DNA of 44,631 nt. Origin: a bacterium (GTDB taxonomy: Bacteria; Chloroflexota; Dormibacteria; Aeolococcales; Aeolococcaceae). The notes under the pieces were generated by a model. That model worked only from the letters and a program-made list of their open reading frames with translations. It did no database searches and was not told where the DNA came from. A program made the translations under genes and the position numbers. This document shows positions 32,397 to 40,787 of this stretch, one piece after another (position 1 is the stretch's first letter; the number at the start of each line of letters is the position of its first letter). The stretch is from NCBI GenBank assembly GCA_021803465.1, contig JAJZLL010000005.1, positions 7,863-52,493 on the forward strand, in the 5' to 3' direction.

Positions 32397-32708
32397 CTAT
32401 TCCTTTCCATGCGCTGCAGGCCGTCTCGCCTTGAACATGCCAAGCATCCTGTCTGTCACGACAAATCCACCCACGACATTCATTGCGCCAAGCACGAGCG
32501 CTATGGCAGCAAGAATGCCCACAGCAACGGAGTGGGTGACAGTGGCTGCGACTGTGAGGGCTCCGACGAGGATGATGCCATGGATGGCGTTCGTGCCGGA
32601 CATGAGCGGAGTGTGGAGTGTCGAGGGAACCTTGGAGATGAGCTCGAAGCCAAGAAAGGCTGCGAGCACAAAGATGAAGATTTCCGCTGGAAGGGACAGG
32701 GGGTTCAT
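32397..32708 (-). CDS. pntAb: NAD(P) transhydrogenase subunit alpha, membrane part (alpha-2)
   Basis: The 103-aa protein has three to four membrane helices: IFIFVLAAFLGFELI, then the conserved VPSTLHTPLMSGTNAIHGIILVGAL, the signature of the membrane part of PntA. It ends with a cytoplasmic tail. In E. coli this domain is fused to the soluble part, while here it is a separate gene as in Rhodospirillum rubrum. The ATG at 32708 overlaps the pntAa stop by four bases (coupled translation). Confidence 0.95.
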   Translation of the reverse strand: MNPLSLPAEIFIFVLAAFLGFELISKVPSTLHTPLMSGTNAIHGIILVGALTVAATVTHSVAVGILAAIALVLGAMNVVGGFVVTDRMLGMFKARRPAAHGKE

Positions 32709-33859
32709 GGACGTTCTCCTGCAAGGAGGCCAGTAAGAGCTGCATTGCGGGGTGTTCCATGCTGGAGGAGGCATGATGGCCCAAGGATGTCATCCTCGAG
32801 TGGCTCCTCCGGTATGGCTCCATCGGGGAAGACCTTCAGGAGATGCTGGGCGAATGTCGTGATGTTGTGCGCATAGAGCTGTGTGGCGTTCATGACAAGA
32901 TCGCTTGGGATGTTGAGCGGAGCGAGGATGGTGACTCCACGGTCCGTGAGCACTGTGTTGCCAGGCGAGGTTTTGCTGCAGTTGCCTCCCATGGAGGCAG
33001 CAAGGTCCACAATGACGGAGCCTGGTTTCATGCCCTCGAGCATGTCATCCGGGATGAGGATGGGAGCCCTCTTCTGGGGAATGAGCGCAGTCGTGATGAC
33101 AACATCAGCAGTCGCGACATGCTCCGCAAGGAGCGCATGCTCCGCCTTCTCCTGCTCTTCCGTGAGGGTTCCCGCATAGCCGCCACTGCTCTCCGCAGTG
33201 GAGCTTGTGAGTTCTGAGCTCAGGAAGGTTGCTCCAAGGCTTTCCACCTGGTCCTTGACAGCTGGCCGCACATCGAAGGCTTCAACGAGGGCGCCAAGCC
33301 GTTTTGCAGTGGCAATGGCCTGTAGGCCAGCGACACCTGCGCCAAGCACGAGAACCCGTGCTGGTGTGATCGTGCCGGCTGCAGTCATGAGTAAGGGAAA
33401 GATCTTCGGCACATGGGTGGCACCAAGCATGACTGCGTAGTAGCCAGCAAGGTTGCTCATGGATGAGAGCGCGTCCATCTCCTGGGCCCTCGTGATGCGG
33501 GGAAGGAGGTCGAGATCGAACACTGTGCACTTCTGGTCACCTGCTGCAGTGAGGGCGGGAACGTTCTTTGTGAGCTCCATTGAGCCAACACAGATCGAGC
33601 CGGACGGAAGTTCCTTCCAGAAGGTGGCATCCGGGCACCGCACAGCGAGAACGAGTGACGGTTCCTTGAGAAGCTCGCTCCTGGGAAGCACAGATGCTCC
33701 AGCTTCAGTGAGGACAGCATCTGTGAGGAAGGAGTGTGCGCCTGCGCCGGATTCAATGAAGACTGCATGGCCAGCGGAGATCAGCTGCCCGATCGTCCGG
33801 GGACTTGTCGCGAGCCGTCGCTCGCCCTCTTGGTGTTCACGGAATATCGCAATTCGCAT
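32705..33859 (-). CDS. pntAa: NAD(P) transhydrogenase subunit alpha, NAD-binding part (alpha-1)
   Basis: The 384-aa soluble domain I is related to alanine dehydrogenase. It begins RIAIFREHQEGERRLATSP, contains the Rossmann loop VLVLGAGVAGLQAIATAKRLGA and the mobile-loop and RQD-loop region, and ends near IVDLAASMGGNCSKT and VTILAPLNIPS. It binds NAD(H) and exchanges hydride with domain III of PntB. The ATG at 33859 has only a weak AAGAAG upstream. The gene starts 41 bases downstream of tRNA-Gly(GCC) on the same strand, so it may be expressed from the tRNA transcript. Confidence 0.96.
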   Translation of the reverse strand: MRIAIFREHQEGERRLATSPRTIGQLISAGHAVFIESGAGAHSFLTDAVLTEAGASVLPRSELLKEPSLVLAVRCPDATFWKELPSGSICVGSMELTKNVPALTAAGDQKCTVFDLDLLPRITRAQEMDALSSMSNLAGYYAVMLGATHVPKIFPLLMTAAGTITPARVLVLGAGVAGLQAIATAKRLGALVEAFDVRPAVKDQVESLGATFLSSELTSSTAESSGGYAGTLTEEQEKAEHALLAEHVATADVVITTALIPQKRAPILIPDDMLEGMKPGSVIVDLAASMGGNCSKTSPGNTVLTDRGVTILAPLNIPSDLVMNATQLYAHNITTFAQHLLKVFPDGAIPEEPLEDDILGPSCLLQHGTPRNAALTGLLAGERP

Positions 33860-33899
33860 AGTTGCTTCTTACAGAGACGGACTGGTGACACGAATGTCG

Positions 33900-33975
33900 T
33901 GGAGCGGGAGACGGGACTCGAACCCGCGACCCATACCTTGGCAAGGTATTGCTCTACCAACTGAGCCACTCCCGC
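33900..33975 (-). tRNA. tRNA-Gly (anticodon GCC)
   Basis: The reverse complement gives a full cloverleaf with acceptor GCGGGAG/CTCCCGC, anticodon stem ATACC/GGTAT around loop TTGCCAA, T-arm GGGTTCGAGTCCC, and an encoded CCA. The acceptor stem and D-arm closely match tRNA-Gly(TCC), but no fragment copies of this gene were seen nearby. Confidence 0.96.
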
Positions 33976-34035
33976 ATGTGCATTCCACGATGCCAAGCTA
34001 TTATCGCAGATTGCAGTGGGAGGTCGTAGGAGCGG

Positions 34036-34839
34036 CTACCGCTGCTGGAATGCGGCTGGTCGCTTCTCGAGGAATGCCTGCACTCCCTCATGGAAGTCCC
34101 AGGAGAGTGCAGCCTTCTCCTGGAGAACGGATTCCTTCGCGAGTTGCGTCTCGAAGTCAGCCTTGCCCGCTTCAAGGAACAGTTCCTTGATGTACTGGAG
34201 GGAAAGTGGACCTCGAGCCAGCTCTCCAGCAAGCTCCCATGCACGGTCGATGAGTCCTTCGCGAGGCACGACTTCGCTCACAATGCCCAGCGCAAGGGCT
34301 TCTCCTGCAGGAACGGGTGTTGCGCGGAGCGACATCTCGCACGCCCGTGCTGGACCAATGATCCGCGAAAGGAAATACGAACCGCCAGCATCGGGAACAA
34401 GTCCAATGCGCGCGAAGGCCTGGATGAACTGCGCCTCGGGAGCCGCAATGCGGATATCCGCTGCGAGCGCAAGGGAGAAGCCTGCACCAGCAGCAACACC
34501 ATTCACTGCCGCAATGACAAGGCACTGCCCCTGGTGGAGAAGGCGTGCGAGTGGGAGATAGTGGTCATCCAGGTAGGACCGGATGAGCGATGCGTTGACT
34601 GGAGTTGCGGAGTCGCCTCCAACAAGCGCGAGATCCTGTCCAGCACAGAAGCCACGACCTGCACCAGTGATGACAATGACGCGCGTGTGGTCGGACTTCT
34701 CAGCAGCTTCCACATGAGCTTTCAGTCCGTCAATGAGCTCGGGAGTGAGGCTGTTGAGGCTTGTTGGCCTGTTGAGCGTGAGCATGACGACTGCCCCCCG
34801 CTCTTCCCTCTGGATGAGTTCCTCGGCTGAGTCAGTCAT
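34036..34839 (-). CDS. Enoyl-CoA hydratase/isomerase family protein, PaaG-like
   Basis: The 267-aa crotonase-fold protein has the CoA/oxyanion motifs GRGFCAGQDLALVGG and AAVNGVAAGAGFSLALAADI. The two glutamates used by enoyl-CoA hydratases are absent (the positions read Ser in GAGFSL and Phe in FIQAF). The motif IGLVPDAGGSYFL with its Asp is typical of the PaaG isomerase branch, so isomerisation of an enoyl- or ring-epoxide-CoA is more likely than hydration. No other phenylacetate genes are nearby. The ATG at 34839 overlaps the end of the DUF971 gene by eight bases. Confidence 0.88.
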   Translation of the reverse strand: MTDSAEELIQREERGAVVMLTLNRPTSLNSLTPELIDGLKAHVEAAEKSDHTRVIVITGAGRGFCAGQDLALVGGDSATPVNASLIRSYLDDHYLPLARLLHQGQCLVIAAVNGVAAGAGFSLALAADIRIAAPEAQFIQAFARIGLVPDAGGSYFLSRIIGPARACEMSLRATPVPAGEALALGIVSEVVPREGLIDRAWELAGELARGPLSLQYIKELFLEAGKADFETQLAKESVLQEKAALSWDFHEGVQAFLEKRPAAFQQR

Positions 34840-35179
34840 GGTGCATGGTCTCCTGGGTGAGCGGCTCATGGGGAGCAAGATCGTACAGCACGCTGTGCGT
34901 GTAGATGCCTGTGTTGTGGCCGTCCTGCCAGATGACGTTGAGACCATACGCGCCCACAAGGGACAGGTCCGCAATCTCATCCTCGCCTGGACTGAGTGTC
35001 TGTGAGGTGGCAAACCGGCCAGGCACACCAAGTTCTCCATGACATGACGCACAGGGACACGCGAGACGGAGAACTGTGAATGGGATGGCCTCCCTCGTGT
35101 CATCGTCCCAGACAATGACGAGGGAACGGGTCTGTTCGTCGTAGTCGAAGGAGCGTGGATGGGACTGCTGCATGTGCAT
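34832..35179 (-). CDS. DUF971 family protein
   Basis: The 115-aa protein has the DUF971 pattern: VIVWDDDTREAIPFTVLRLACPCASC (the LR--CPCA-C element) followed by DLSLVGAYGLNVIWQDGHNTGIYTHSVLYDL. The same fold forms the N-terminal domain of gamma-butyrobetaine hydroxylase. Stand-alone forms are often near iron-sulfur or Mrp genes, but the function is unsettled. The ATG at 35179 (or 35173) lies six bases after TACGCT with no Shine-Dalgarno. It is coupled to the PaaG-like gene. Confidence 0.85.
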   Translation of the reverse strand: MHMQQSHPRSFDYDEQTRSLVIVWDDDTREAIPFTVLRLACPCASCHGELGVPGRFATSQTLSPGEDEIADLSLVGAYGLNVIWQDGHNTGIYTHSVLYDLAPHEPLTQETMHHD

Positions 35180-35293
35180 ACGTGGAGCGTACCAGAGAGG
35201 AGTTGTGGTGAACATGTGTTCAGGGGTGGGTGGCAGTCTGCTGCATGAAGCGTGCACAATGTACCAGGCAAGTGAATGCTGGAGGCGAAGAAA

Positions 35294-35803
35294 GTGGAAG
35301 CAGTGGAAATGGTGATATCAGCAGAGACAGCAGGAACTGACGGACAGTATCTTCACGAGGCAATCAGACTCGCAGTGGAAAACGTGCAGGAAGGACTTGG
35401 TGGACCTTTCGGTGCAGTCATTGTCAGGAAAGGTGCTGTTCTTGCGCGTGCGGGCAACAGGGTGACGACTGCAAACGATCCAACTGCCCATGCCGAGGTG
35501 CAGGCGATACGTGCAGCATGCAGCAAACTCGCCACATTCCAGCTTGATGGCTGCACACTGTACGCGAGCTGCGAGCCATGCCCCATGTGCTTTGGCGCCA
35601 TCTACTGGGCCCGACTTGACAGCGTGGTGTTCGCAGCACGTTCCGAGGATGCTGCCCGATACGGCTTTGATGACTCGCACATCTACCATGAGGTTCGGCA
35701 GGAGGCAGGGGAGCGGCTTCGCGCCTTCCACCATGTGGAGCACGACGAGAGCCTTGCCCCATTCCTTGCATGGGAGCAGCAGAGCGGTAGGATAGACTAC
35801 TGA
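35294..35803 (+). CDS. Cytidine/deoxycytidylate deaminase family enzyme, guanine-deaminase-like
   Basis: The protein (about 169 aa) has the zinc deaminase motifs TAHAEVQAIR (HAE) and SCEPCPMCFGAIYWAR (PCxxC). The following region, AARSEDAARYGFDDSHIYHEV, resembles bacterial guanine deaminase GuaD (Bacillus type), in which GFDDS is conserved. It would convert guanine to xanthine for purine salvage, but other base specificities are possible. The GTG at 35294 is chosen because GGAGG lies eight bases upstream. An ATG at 35276 would add six residues. It is convergent with the SCP2 gene, one base between stops. Confidence 0.85.
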   Translation: MEAVEMVISAETAGTDGQYLHEAIRLAVENVQEGLGGPFGAVIVRKGAVLARAGNRVTTANDPTAHAEVQAIRAACSKLATFQLDGCTLYASCEPCPMCFGAIYWARLDSVVFAARSEDAARYGFDDSHIYHEVRQEAGERLRAFHHVEHDESLAPFLAWEQQSGRIDY

Positions 35804-35804
35804 C

Positions 35805-36134
35805 TCACTCCTGGAGGAAGTCAGGGAGGAGTGCAGCAAGACTCAGGTCCCCCTGAAGGGTGATCCTCTGGTCCTGCACGGCCTCCTGAACGGCAGTGCT
35901 GTCTAGTTTCCCCTGGGCTAGCGCGATGAAGTCTTCCGAGGACATGAGAATGGTGAGCTGCGCGGACTGGATGCCACCTGGTCCGACATCAGGAACGCCA
36001 TTCGTGATGGAGAGGTGGTACAGTTCCGAGTCATCGAAGATGAACTGGTAGTGCGCGCTGTAGCCTGCGATGTTGCTGGGCCTGGAGATGAGACGGTGCT
36101 CGATTTCCGCAAAGACTTGTTCGACGTTAGCCAT
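35805..36134 (-). CDS. SCP2 sterol-binding domain protein
   Basis: The 109-aa protein has the length and strand-helix pattern of a stand-alone SCP2 domain: YQFIFDDSELYHLSITNG, then ILMSSEDFIALAQGKLDSTAVQEAV and RITLQGDLSLAALLPDFL. SCP2 domains form a hydrophobic cavity that carries acyl-CoA or other lipids. The ATG at 36134 is five bases after the stop of the deoxyribosyltransferase-like gene, so they share a message. No lipid operon surrounds it. Confidence 0.85.
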   Translation of the reverse strand: MANVEQVFAEIEHRLISRPSNIAGYSAHYQFIFDDSELYHLSITNGVPDVGPGGIQSAQLTILMSSEDFIALAQGKLDSTAVQEAVQDQRITLQGDLSLAALLPDFLQE

Positions 36135-36139
36135 GAAGA

Positions 36140-37345
36140 TCAGGATTCGACTTGGCGGGCGCGGGGTCTTCCACCTGCAATGCTCCTCTGCACCTTCCCC
36201 TGTGAATACGTCTGTGGGGATGAAGAAAAGCGGTGCGAGGCGAGCTGCTCAACCGCATGTGCACGAAGCGTTCTGCCGAAGTCTGGCCGCGCATGTCCGA
36301 GCGCTGCCACGGCCTCAATGGCAAGGGATCTGCTGAGTGGGTCAGTCCTTTTCATGAGGGCGCCAAGGGTCGTGCGGGTCCGGAGGTAGGCTGCATCAGA
36401 CTCCTCAAGATCCTTCCGAAGCTTTCTGAGTTCCTGGGATGTTGCTACCGTGCATGGGGCATCAAGCACACGCTGAAGAAAGCTCACACGGGGAGCCCTG
36501 CTGAGGGGATGGGGATCGGGAAGGCCCGCTTCGGGGAGCGGTGGCACATACGGCTGCGCATCAGGGTTTTCCTGCTGCAGGATGATGACTGTGCTCATCA
36601 GTGGATCTGCATCATTGGGAATGACGAGGACATGGGGAGCTGCATGGCGCTCTGTGAGGAGCACTTCGACCACCCGTTCCTCCCCTGGAGTGCTGGTGGA
36701 GAATGCGGCCTCGATCTTGTAGGCGGCTGGTGGTATCTGGGGAGCACGGGCTGCTGAAGTCCATTGCACTTCAGCTCGGAGGAGCTTCCCACCCTTCGCG
36801 CACTGCGCCTTGTACCATTCCTGGAAGGATCTCGTGCGCCAGATTTTGATGGGAATGCCGCATTCACCACCGGACCGTGCTGCTCCAAGTCCAATGCCGC
36901 CAATGCACTGGAGCATGGTGTCCCTGAGCGTTGAGGCGACAGGCACCTCCTCGAACTTTGCCATGTGGATCATGCGGGACATGCCGGGTGCCTTTGGAGG
37001 GCATCCAAGCACGCACCGTCCAGACCTGTAGTACTCGCCCCATTCGATGTTCGTCGTGTAGCCGGGGAGCTGCTGGGAACGGGGTACCCAGAATGCGATG
37101 GCATCGCTCCGCATCATCGCATCGTGCTCCCATCGCCACGGGTCTGTCGTGTCTTTCTTTCCAGGACGGGGGAACGGGATGTACACCACTCCGTCGTATC
37201 CGAGGTCCGCGAGCTCCCGTACAGCATCAACACGCCAGTCAGGATCGCCAGGCGAGCGAGGACTGGGTCCAGCGAGGAAGATTGCCTTGGAGAAATTTCG
37301 AGGGAGCGGCTCGTCACGATAGACGATGCGCATTTGCCTGCCCAT
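36140..37345 (-). CDS. Nucleoside 2-deoxyribosyltransferase-like protein with a long C-terminal extension
   Basis: The 401-aa protein opens with a nucleoside-deoxyribosyltransferase-like domain (about residues 1-145): KAIFLAGPSPRSPGDPDWR, then YDGVVYIPFPRPG, WEHDAMMRSDAIAFWVPR and NIEWGEYYRSGRCVLGCP, whose Glu sits where the catalytic Glu is expected. A linker, a middle region with WRTRSFQEWYKAQ, and a C-terminal part rich in helices (about 300-370) follow, and I do not recognise these. The ATG at 37345 has GAGG eight bases upstream (coordinate may be off by one). It is cotranscribed with SCP2. NDT-like folds also occur as TIR-like NAD-cleaving domains, so the activity is open. Confidence 0.68.
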   Translation of the reverse strand: MGRQMRIVYRDEPLPRNFSKAIFLAGPSPRSPGDPDWRVDAVRELADLGYDGVVYIPFPRPGKKDTTDPWRWEHDAMMRSDAIAFWVPRSQQLPGYTTNIEWGEYYRSGRCVLGCPPKAPGMSRMIHMAKFEEVPVASTLRDTMLQCIGGIGLGAARSGGECGIPIKIWRTRSFQEWYKAQCAKGGKLLRAEVQWTSAARAPQIPPAAYKIEAAFSTSTPGEERVVEVLLTERHAAPHVLVIPNDADPLMSTVIILQQENPDAQPYVPPLPEAGLPDPHPLSRAPRVSFLQRVLDAPCTVATSQELRKLRKDLEESDAAYLRTRTTLGALMKRTDPLSRSLAIEAVAALGHARPDFGRTLRAHAVEQLASHRFSSSPQTYSQGKVQRSIAGGRPRARQVES

Positions 37346-37645
37346 TGCTGGTACCTCTGTGCATCTGCCATGTGTGCGTGCTTCAAGCATACGAATTTCC
37401 TGCGGACCTTCTCAGGACAAACAGGCGGACACATGACGGACAAAGTTTCCAGAATGCCAAAACTGCTGTCCAATCTCCTTGCACGGGACCTTTGCCATCA
37501 GGCATACTTGTGTCGTGGAACAGCGACAGGCTCGTGACTACCGTTCACGATCTCCGCACCGCATGGGGGAGATGCACCGCAAACGTGGTGCGATGCGCTG
37601 TTTGTTTCTTGGACAGCGCTTTCGAATTCCGCTGGAGTCGTCAAG

Positions 37646-38413
37646 ATGACCGGCGGGGTGCGAAGCTTCCTGAGGCGTCTGGCAATCCCAGCTTTATGGG
37701 TTCCGGATCCCGCTTCGCCCCCCGATGCAACTGACATTTTCTGCCGTCCGCCCTCCGATTCCCGGCAGACGACACCACTCATGGTGTCGAAGCACTTTTA
37801 TGTCTACGCCTCACGGTTTCCCCTGGCTTCTGGACATCTTCTCATCGTTCCGAGGGAGCACATCCCCGTGTATGCGGAAGTGCCCATCCTGTGGCACCGG
37901 GAGCTTGAGAGGGTCATAGCAACAGTAAGGTCCTTCCAGCGTGAGATGTATGGCAAGGAATCCTTTGCCCGGGAGCAGGGATCTCCTCCTGGATCCCCTG
38001 GCAACCGCCAGTCAGTCAGGCATGCGCACTTCCACCTCATTCCCTTCGATGGGGATGGATCGCCACTTCCCGCTTTCGCAGGAGAAACGAAGCTGCGGAG
38101 CTTTGCGGATCTTGCAAGATACAGATGGACGAAGGGGCACTACCACTATGTCGAGATTGGTGGAGACCGCAGGGTTGTGCCAGATGTTGGACCCGGTGTC
38201 GAGGAGGCTGAGCGTGCGCTCAGGGACCGCATCGGCAATGACTGGGATCCAGTGAAGCTCCAGCCCATCAAGTTTGAGGATCCTGTGGGAAGGGAGATGT
38301 TCTGCGATGTCATTGGCCGGTGGAACACTTGGCTTGACCGTCACGGGGTTGCTACTGTAGGGAAGGGATTGACGCGGACAGAACTCCGTCCGCATGCCGC
38401 TGTCGAACTCTGA
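37646..38413 (+). CDS. Long HIT-domain protein, copy A
   Basis: The 255-aa protein has an intact HIT motif HAHFHLIPF in the first half, preceded by FPLASGHLLIVPREHIPVY as in HIT hydrolases and by GSPPGSPGNRQSVR. Residues beyond 150 form an extension of about 100 residues not found in ordinary HIT proteins (YHYVEIGGDRRVVPD, DWDPVKLQPIKFED). It probably acts on nucleotide-linked substrates. The ATG at 37646 has GGAG eight bases upstream. It is followed 15 bases later by a close paralogue. Confidence 0.85.
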   Translation: MTGGVRSFLRRLAIPALWVPDPASPPDATDIFCRPPSDSRQTTPLMVSKHFYVYASRFPLASGHLLIVPREHIPVYAEVPILWHRELERVIATVRSFQREMYGKESFAREQGSPPGSPGNRQSVRHAHFHLIPFDGDGSPLPAFAGETKLRSFADLARYRWTKGHYHYVEIGGDRRVVPDVGPGVEEAERALRDRIGNDWDPVKLQPIKFEDPVGREMFCDVIGRWNTWLDRHGVATVGKGLTRTELRPHAAVEL

Positions 38414-38428
38414 GATGTAGGGGGAACA

Positions 38429-39199
38429 ATGAAGGAAGCAGTGCGTTCGTTTTTGCGCCGTTGCCACATGCCGGCCCTTCTCGTGCCGGATCCTGCAGGC
38501 GCTCCAGACATGACTGATGTCTTCTGCAACCCGCCAGAGAATGGCCCACGTGCCACGAATCTCCTCGAATCGCAGCACTTCCGCGTGCTGGGAAGCAGGC
38601 TCCCCCTTGCCGAAGGGCATGTGCTCATTGTGCCGAAGGACCACATCCGCGTGTATGGAGACATCCCTGTCACCTGGCACAGGGAACTCGAGGCGCTCAT
38701 CACCATTGTCCGGACCTTCCAGCAGGATGCCTACGGAAGGCAGTCATTCGCGCGGGAGCAGGGTTCACCTCCTGGATCTCCTGGCAACCGCCAGTCAGTG
38801 AGGCACGCGCATTTCCACCTCATTCCCTATTCCGGATCCACACCGCCCATTCCCGACATACCCGACGCAAAACCGATCCGGAGCTTCTGGGACCTTTCGA
38901 AATACCGGCTTCGGGACGGGTACTACCACTACATCGAAGTGGGAGGCGACCGGCGTGTCATGCCGGATGATGGTCATGGTGTCGCTTCTGCGGAATGGAT
39001 GCTCCGGGAACTCATCGGCAATGTGTGGGATCCTGTGAAGCTCCAGCCAACGAAGTTCGAGGGCAAGCGTGCGGCGGAAATGTACAGTGACCTGTGCTCC
39101 CGCTGGAACAGCTGGATTGCGACTGCCACGATTGATCCTGCTGTGATGCGGAGGGCCCGTGTGCAGACCATCCACAAGGATGTGGCACTCGTCTCGTAA
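38429..39199 (+). CDS. Long HIT-domain protein, copy B
   Basis: The 256-aa protein is a tandem duplicate of the gene at 37646, with the same order of elements: VRSFLRR start, LAEGHVLIVPKDHIRVY, an identical FAREQGSPPGSPGNRQSVR block, HAHFHLIPY, and the C-terminal extension YHYIEVGGDRRVMPD with WDPVKLQPTKFE. Divergence is highest in the loop after the HIT motif and at the C-terminus, so the copies may have different substrates. GGGGGAA precedes the ATG at 38429, and the 15-base gap makes an operon. Confidence 0.85.
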   Translation: MKEAVRSFLRRCHMPALLVPDPAGAPDMTDVFCNPPENGPRATNLLESQHFRVLGSRLPLAEGHVLIVPKDHIRVYGDIPVTWHRELEALITIVRTFQQDAYGRQSFAREQGSPPGSPGNRQSVRHAHFHLIPYSGSTPPIPDIPDAKPIRSFWDLSKYRLRDGYYHYIEVGGDRRVMPDDGHGVASAEWMLRELIGNVWDPVKLQPTKFEGKRAAEMYSDLCSRWNSWIATATIDPAVMRRARVQTIHKDVALVS

Positions 39200-39264
39200 G
39201 GAGCCTGCTCCTCACGAATGAGGCGCGTTGCCCAATCCGTGTGGAACATTTTGTGCGCAGTGTG

Positions 39265-39338
<74 letters not shown>

Positions 39339-39424
39339 ATGTGTGCATGACCAGTCCATGCAGCACGCACTGACCACCATTGTATCGGACTTGTAAGTCG
39401 CTCGATCCGGGTGGAACCGTTCAG

Positions 39425-39859
39425 CTATTCAAGATCAAACGCAGGCCGGCGGGAGAGGACGGCTGGTGTATGGACACGCACAGTGAAGTCGAGCATCTTG
39501 TCGTGAAGGGGACTGAGCCGTCCGCTTACGATCCAGAGCTTTCCCCGGGGAGTCATCTTTTCCCTCTCGATGAAGGAGAGGAGTTCCTCCGTTGCTGTGA
39601 GCATCGCCTGGCGTGAGCGTGATGAGAGGTGGAAGACGACAATGCCAGCCCTGCCAGCAGGCGGGTAGTCGTGGACATTCATGAAGTCATGGTCACCGGT
39701 GAGGAGGATGCGCTGCTCCTCATCGCAGATCTGGATGACACGGGGATCCTTGATGCCCCGGAGGGTCTTGTCCGCAGCAATGGAGCGCGCATCATGGCCG
39801 AGACTGTTGAGAAGCCGTGCGACATCGATCGGCAGGTTTTCATCGACCAGGAACTTCAT
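39425..39859 (-). CDS. DUF5615 PIN-like toxin
   Basis: The 144-aa protein begins MKFLVDENLPIDVARLLNSLGHDARSI, with a middle ICDEEQRILLTGDHDFMN and then GIVVFHLSS, the signature of the DUF5615/Mut7-C type PIN-like proteins. The Asp at DEN, the DEE segment and the D-D of GDHDF are the expected metal ligands of an RNase. The C-terminal 35 residues are longer than usual. It is the toxin partner of the DUF433 protein. The ATG at 39859 overlaps that stop by four bases. Confidence 0.88.
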   Translation of the reverse strand: MKFLVDENLPIDVARLLNSLGHDARSIAADKTLRGIKDPRVIQICDEEQRILLTGDHDFMNVHDYPPAGRAGIVVFHLSSRSRQAMLTATEELLSFIEREKMTPRGKLWIVSGRLSPLHDKMLDFTVRVHTPAVLSRRPAFDLE

Positions 39860-40107
39860 GCGTACTCTCCCTCGAGGTATTTGATGACTGTGGATGCATA
39901 CTGCAGCGCTGCGAGAACGTCTTGGTGGGTGAGCGTTGGATAGCTTGCGAGGAGTTCCTGCACAGGAAGTCCTTCAGCAAGGTTGTCCAGCACGACAGTC
40001 ACAGGAATGCGTGTTCCCTGGATCATCGGGACGTCCGGACCGTGGGAAGAGGAGTGGTACTCGATACCAGCAATCCCCTCGAAATGAGGCGGTCCGTTCT
40101 GGATCAT
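39856..40107 (-). CDS. DUF433 antitoxin
   Basis: The 83-aa protein carries the DUF433 helix-turn-helix core: MIQGTRIPVTVVLDNLAEGLPVQELLASYPTL and HQDVLAALQYAS. DUF433 proteins are the standard antitoxin partners of DUF5615 toxins. The ATG at 40107 is chosen since a promoter (TTGTTC, 18 bases, TACATT) ends six bases before it. There is no Shine-Dalgarno, so translation is probably leaderless. An upstream in-frame extension to 40143 is less likely because it would lie within the promoter. Confidence 0.88.
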   Translation of the reverse strand: MIQNGPPHFEGIAGIEYHSSSHGPDVPMIQGTRIPVTVVLDNLAEGLPVQELLASYPTLTHQDVLAALQYASTVIKYLEGEYA

Positions 40108-40113
40108 GCACAG

Positions 40114-40143
40114 AATGTACCAGAAGGGCGGAGTACGGAACAA
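40114..40143 (-). promoter_or_regulatory. Promoter of the DUF433/DUF5615 operon
   Basis: On the minus strand TTGTTC (40138-40143), an 18-base spacer and TACATT (40114-40119). The antitoxin ATG begins six bases downstream, where transcription itself should start. Confidence 0.6.
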
Positions 40144-40197
40144 GCCTGAATGGCCAGGGAACGCCCATTGTCCGTCAGGTGTCTCCCCGGGATGTGC

Positions 40198-40704
40198 TCA
40201 GGAACCTGTCCCGGGGTGGATGGTATCCGAAAGGTGGCGGATCCGGGAGTAGAAACCTGCTGTGTGGTATGAGCGGAAAAGCTTGAGCCCAGTGTAGTCA
40301 TAGTGGTGCACCCACTCGTGGAGCAGGGTGGAAAAGAAGACGCCTGGAGCGATGGGCTGCTCACGCACAGCTGTCCTGTGGTAGATGCGGATTGCGCCCC
40401 GCTGGAACGTTCCGTTGGCGAAGACACCACGGTAGTAGCCATACGTCTTCTGGACAAGCCGTGTTCCCGATCTTCTGTGCGTCTGGCGCCTGTCCGCGAC
40501 AACGAGGGCGCAGGCGGGAAGTCCATGGGCAGCATTGAGGACATCCAGGATTGCCTGTCCATGCTCCTGTCTGCGCTCAGGCTCTTCAGGCACGTCTGCG
40601 TATGCGCGGATGACTGCGAGATGGGAGGGTGTGAGCACAGGAGGGAGGGAGAGCTCGGACTGGCTCTTCACATAGGAGGGAGTATGGTAGCTGGTGCGTG
40701 GCAC
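40198..40704 (-). CDS. SprT-like putative zinc metallopeptidase
   Basis: The 168-aa protein has the zinc motif LLHEWVHHYDY (HExxH) followed by LFRSYHTAGFYSRIRHL, where the third ligand is expected. 'HxxGFyxRI' is typical of SprT-like peptidases. A strand upstream (GAIRIYHRTAV) is the edge strand of the fold. It has no signal peptide, so it acts in the cytoplasm, and DNA-protein cross-link repair is the role known for eukaryotic relatives only. The GTG start at 40704 is uncertain, with GGAA six bases upstream. It lies 83 bases after the aldose epimerase on the same strand. Confidence 0.72.
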   Translation of the reverse strand: MPRTSYHTPSYVKSQSELSLPPVLTPSHLAVIRAYADVPEEPERRQEHGQAILDVLNAAHGLPACALVVADRRQTHRRSGTRLVQKTYGYYRGVFANGTFQRGAIRIYHRTAVREQPIAPGVFFSTLLHEWVHHYDYTGLKLFRSYHTAGFYSRIRHLSDTIHPGTGS

Positions 40705-40787
40705 AGGGGATTCCGATGCTGGACAGTTATGTCAGTCTCCAGTATGACGAAGCGGGCCTCCTGCTTGAAACACAATCTGAGCAGGTC

